Source: Cohnella ginsengisoli (lineage in GTDB: Bacteria; Bacillota; Bacilli; Paenibacillales; Paenibacillaceae). From it: a DNA stretch of 64,000 nt. This document shows, in pieces, positions 61,518 to 64,000 of this stretch. A program made the position numbers and the translations under genes. Under the pieces are notes generated by a model. It was given only the letters and a program-made list of their open reading frames with translations, was not told the origin of the DNA and ran no database searches. Every line of letters starts with the position of its first letter. Positions within the stretch are counted from its first letter, which is position 1. The stretch spans positions 868,001 through 932,000 of the forward strand of contig NZ_JAPDHZ010000004.1 of NCBI RefSeq assembly GCF_029525555.1, written 5' to 3'.

Positions 61518-62437
61518 CCTTTGCCCGACAGCGAATCGCGGTACAAGTCCGCATCCTTTTTCCAATGCTTCAAGAATTCAATCCATCCTCTGGCCGCATG
61601 GGACATATAACGGCCGCGCGGCCAGATGGCGGCGATATCCCAGCGGATCGCCGGCACGGTGACCGGTATAACCGAGACCGCTCGGGACTGGATCTTGCGC
61701 GCGGCAGTATCCGGGAGCAAGGCAATGCCGAGCCCTGCGCCAACCATCTCGGTCATAAAGTCCCATTGGGAGCTCTCGTAAGCGATCTTGGGCTCGAATC
61801 CTTCCAAAATGCAGGCTTCTCTCACGCGATCGTAGAGGGAGAAGCCTTTTTTTGAACATAATAAACGGCTCCTCTTTTAAATCCGACAGCCGCACGGATT
61901 CGCTCGCTGCGAGCGGATGATCCGCCTTCACCACCAAAAAAAAGCCGCCGTTCGGCGAGCGTCAGCGTCTCGAATGCCTGTTCGTCCACGGGCAGTACGA
62001 CGAAGCCAAGGTCAAGCTTGGATTCGCTCAGCAGCCGTTCCACGATCTTGCCGCCTTCCTCGACCAGCCGCAGCCGGATTCCGGGGTATTCGGACCGAAA
62101 GCCTGCGATAATCCCCGCAAAAAAAGCTGGCGCCGATGACTGGCGGCAAGCCCAGCAACAATTCTCCGCGCTGAAGCTCTCTCCCCTCGTTCAGCGTTGA
62201 CAGCAGATCCCGAGACATGGACAGCGCCGCCGCCGCGTGCCGCAGCACGATCTCGCCATCGTCGGTGAGCCGCAGATATCGGGTCGTACGATCGAACAGC
62301 ACGACGCCAAGTTCGTCTTCCATACCCTTGATCGCTCTGCTCAGCGAAGGCTGGGAGATATGCAGCGTCTCCGCCGCTTTTGAGAAGCTTTGCAATCTGG
62401 CCACCTCGGCGAAATAACGCAGCTGTATATACTCCAA
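61514..62437 (-). CDS. LysR-family regulator divergent from thiolase (three frameshifts)
   Basis: ATG at 62437 starts MEYIQLRYFAEVARLQSFSK with LHISQPSLSRAIKGMEDELG, a clear LysR DNA-binding domain. Three homopolymer insertions break the effector domain: T7 on the minus strand at plus 62119-62125 (restores ASFFAGIIAGFRSEYPGIRL), T8 at plus 61936-61943 (restores ERRLFLVVKADHPLAASESV) and A7 at plus 61847-61853 (restores EPFIMFKKGFSLYDRVREAC). All are repaired by removing one base. The repaired length is about 307 aa, ending DADLYRDSLSGKG. It is divergent from the thiolase gene and probably regulates it. Its stop overlaps the previous gene by 4 nt. Confidence 0.9.
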
Positions 62438-62454
62438 CCGAATTCCTCCCGAAT

Positions 62455-62522
62455 TTATTCTATTAATGAATAAATCATATCCGTAATCTATATTTTACAC
62501 ATAAATAAGAGCGGCCTACAAT
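62455..62522 (+). promoter_or_regulatory. Thiolase promoter with a LysR-type operator
   Basis: A perfect inverted repeat TTATTC-N7-GAATAA (62455-62473) fits a LysR box in the divergent gap. Downstream are TTACAC (62495-62500), a 16-nt spacer and TACAAT (62517-62522), about 48 nt before the thiolase start. Confidence 0.65.
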
Positions 62523-62569
62523 AATGGATAAGAAGCTCAAACTAAACGGGATAAAGGAGTCGACCTCGC

Positions 62570-63760
62570 ATGAGCGACCATGACGTTGTCATTGTAAGCG
62601 CTGTCCGAACGCCGATCGGGCGATTGAACGGCATGTTCAAGGATTTGCCTGCCGTAAGTCTGGGCGCTGCCGCGATTCGATCGGCCATCGACCGGGCGGG
62701 GATCCCCGCATCGATCATCGAAGAAGTGTATATGGGCAACGTGCTTCAAGCCGGTCTCGGGCAAAATCCCGCCAGGCAAGCGGCGCTGGAGGCAGGCGTT
62801 CCTGTGGAAGCGCCGGCGACGACCGTCAATCAGGTGTGCGGGTCCGGCTTGATGTCCGTCTACTTGGCGAGCAGAGCCATACAGGCGGGCGATTGCGATG
62901 CCGCGGTCGCAGGCGGAATGGAAAGCATGAGCCAGGCGCCATATTTGCTTCAGGGCGCGCGCACCGGCTATGCCATGGGCGATCGAACGCTGACCGACAG
63001 CATGATCAAGGACGGACTTTGGTGCGCGGCCAACGATTATCACATGGGCATCACCGCGGAAAATTTATGCGCGAAATTCGCGCTTACGCGCGATCAGCTG
63101 GACGAGATCGCGTTCGCCAGCCAGCGAAAAGCCGCGGCGGCCGCCGATCAAGGCGTCTTTGCCGATGAGCTCGTCGGCGTCTCGTTGCCCGGCAAAAAGC
63201 AGCCGTTCCCGATCGCGGAACAAGACGAACATCCCCGTCCGGATACGACGCCGGATACGCTCGCCAAGCTGCGGCCAGCGTTCAAGCCGGACGGCATCGT
63301 TACGGCCGGCAACGCCTCCGGCATCAATGACGGCGCAGCCGCCTTGGTCCTCATGAGCGGGAAGACCGCTTCGGAAAAAGGCCTCCGGCCGCTCGGCGTC
63401 ATTCGTTCCTTTGCGGTCGCGGGCGTGGATCCGGCGTATATGGGCATGGGTCCGATTCCGGCCGTCGAGAAGGCGCTTCGGAAGGCGCAACTGCCTATAT
63501 CCGACATCGACCTGATCGAAGTGAACGAAGCCTTCGCCGCGCAGGTCATTCCGTTCATCCGGCACTTCGGATTGGACGAAGGGAAAGTCAACGTCAACGG
63601 AGGCGCGATCGCGCTCGGCCACCCGATCGGGGCGAGCGGGGCGAGAGTGCTGGTCACCTTGCTGCACGAGATGAATCGCAGACGATCCCGCTTCGGCTTG
63701 GCCGCGCTCTGCATCGGCGGCGGGCAAGGAATTGCGGCGATCGTGGAACGCTGCGGCTAG
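62570..63760 (+). CDS. Acetyl-CoA acetyltransferase (thiolase)
   Basis: This 396-aa thiolase cleaves acetoacetyl-CoA or 3-ketoacyl-CoA, or condenses two acetyl-CoA. The nucleophile Cys is in TTVNQVCGSGLMSVYLASRA, NEAFAAQVIP is the substrate region, and the His and second Cys are in GGAIALGHPIGASGARVLVT and LCIGGGQGIAA. ATG 62570 follows AAAGGAG. It precedes a CoA-transferase subunit, which together fit acetoacetate/ketone-body use, under the divergent LysR regulator. The frame is intact. Confidence 0.95.
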   Translation: MSDHDVVIVSAVRTPIGRLNGMFKDLPAVSLGAAAIRSAIDRAGIPASIIEEVYMGNVLQAGLGQNPARQAALEAGVPVEAPATTVNQVCGSGLMSVYLASRAIQAGDCDAAVAGGMESMSQAPYLLQGARTGYAMGDRTLTDSMIKDGLWCAANDYHMGITAENLCAKFALTRDQLDEIAFASQRKAAAAADQGVFADELVGVSLPGKKQPFPIAEQDEHPRPDTTPDTLAKLRPAFKPDGIVTAGNASGINDGAAALVLMSGKTASEKGLRPLGVIRSFAVAGVDPAYMGMGPIPAVEKALRKAQLPISDIDLIEVNEAFAAQVIPFIRHFGLDEGKVNVNGGAIALGHPIGASGARVLVTLLHEMNRRRSRFGLAALCIGGGQGIAAIVERCG

Positions 63761-63784
63761 ATCGGACAGAGGAGGCGAGTTGCA

Positions 63785-64000
63785 TTGAAAATCATTCATT
63801 CATCGTTCGCTGAAGCGGTTGCGAGCATTCAAGACGGCGCTTCAATCATGGTCGGCGGCTTCGGGCTCGTGGGCATTCCGGAAAACCTGATCGTCGCGCT
63901 GTCCAAGACCTGCGTAAAGGATCTGACGGTCATCTCCAACAACTGCGGCGTCGACGACTGGGGACTCGGACTGCTGCTTCGCAACAAACAGATCAAAAAA
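63785..64000 (+). CDS. 3-oxoacid CoA-transferase subunit A, truncated by window end
   Basis: TTG 63785, behind GAGGCGAG, starts MKIIHSSFAEAVASIQDGAS, then the glycine-rich IMVGGFGLVGIPENLI and VISNNCGVDDWGLGLLL of CoA-transferase family I subunit A (ScoA/AtoD). The 3' end runs off the window. It follows thiolase by 24 nt; together they would activate acetoacetate as its CoA ester and cleave it to acetyl-CoA. Confidence 0.92.
   Translation, partial: MKIIHSSFAEAVASIQDGASIMVGGFGLVGIPENLIVALSKTCVKDLTVISNNCGVDDWGLGLLLRNKQIKK

Overview
The window looks like a GC-rich chromosomal segment of a Bacillota bacterium, most likely Paenibacillaceae (Paenibacillus/Cohnella-like). This rests on family-level recognition and was not tested by a search. 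The supporting features are AGGAGG-type ribosome sites, several TTG/GTG starts, Bacillales families (DUF3231, DUF2512, DUF2935, YdeI, AdeR-ald, CdaR, a MecA-like lipoprotein PBP), a CysJ that begins like the Bacillus enzyme, and two group II introns. No rRNA, tRNA, CRISPR array or prophage was seen.

Layout: 1-2.8 kb holds the glpD end, a phosphoesterase and selO. A group II intron (2.88-4.79 kb) sits behind the selO terminator. pgi, an oxidoreductase, DUF3231 and DUF2512 follow, then a second (class C, TGIRT-like) intron at 8.74-10.63 kb, also behind a terminator. 10.7-18.3 kb carries DinB, a WYL regulator, a monooxygenase, a MecA-like PBP, an FHA/winged-helix regulator, a hydroxyacid dehydrogenase, a 51-bp tandem repeat, a MarR gene with its operator, and a glyoxalase-fold protein. 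18.6-25.3 kb is a pentose-phosphate cluster (LysR; zwf-tkt-tal-gnd). 25.5-29.3 kb is one very large secreted FecR/cadherin-like protein. 29.4-31.6 kb is an arsRBC operon on the minus strand; 31.8-35.4 kb is cysJI; 35.7-38.2 kb is a secreted GH50-like (agarase-type) hydrolase with a CBM. 38.4-43.0 kb holds a cysteine-synthase homologue facing alr-ald-adeR. 43.2-48.5 kb is an amino-acid or hydroxyacid catabolic group around a CdaR regulator, including an aminotransferase whose middle is missing. 48.8-51.7 kb is a molybdopterin oxidoreductase with a LysM-like tail and its small partner gene. 51.8-57.9 kb has AlkD, an ArsR-UvrA2 pair, YdeI and small secreted proteins. 58-61.5 kb has DUF2935 and a PAS gene followed by a 609-aa protein with an eCIS-effector-like N-terminus and an NLS-like basic block. 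The last 2.5 kb is a LysR regulator divergent from thiolase and CoA-transferase genes.

The dominant technical feature is the number of single-base frameshifts. I count 24 in 17 genes. Of these, 22 are an extra base in a homopolymer run (A, T, G or C) and 2 are missing bases. Every one can be repaired to give an intact conserved protein. This points to insertion-biased homopolymer errors in the assembly rather than gene decay, so the affected genes are annotated as CDS spanning the shift. The best candidate for undescribed biology is the PAS plus eCIS-effector-like pair at 58.9-61.5 kb.
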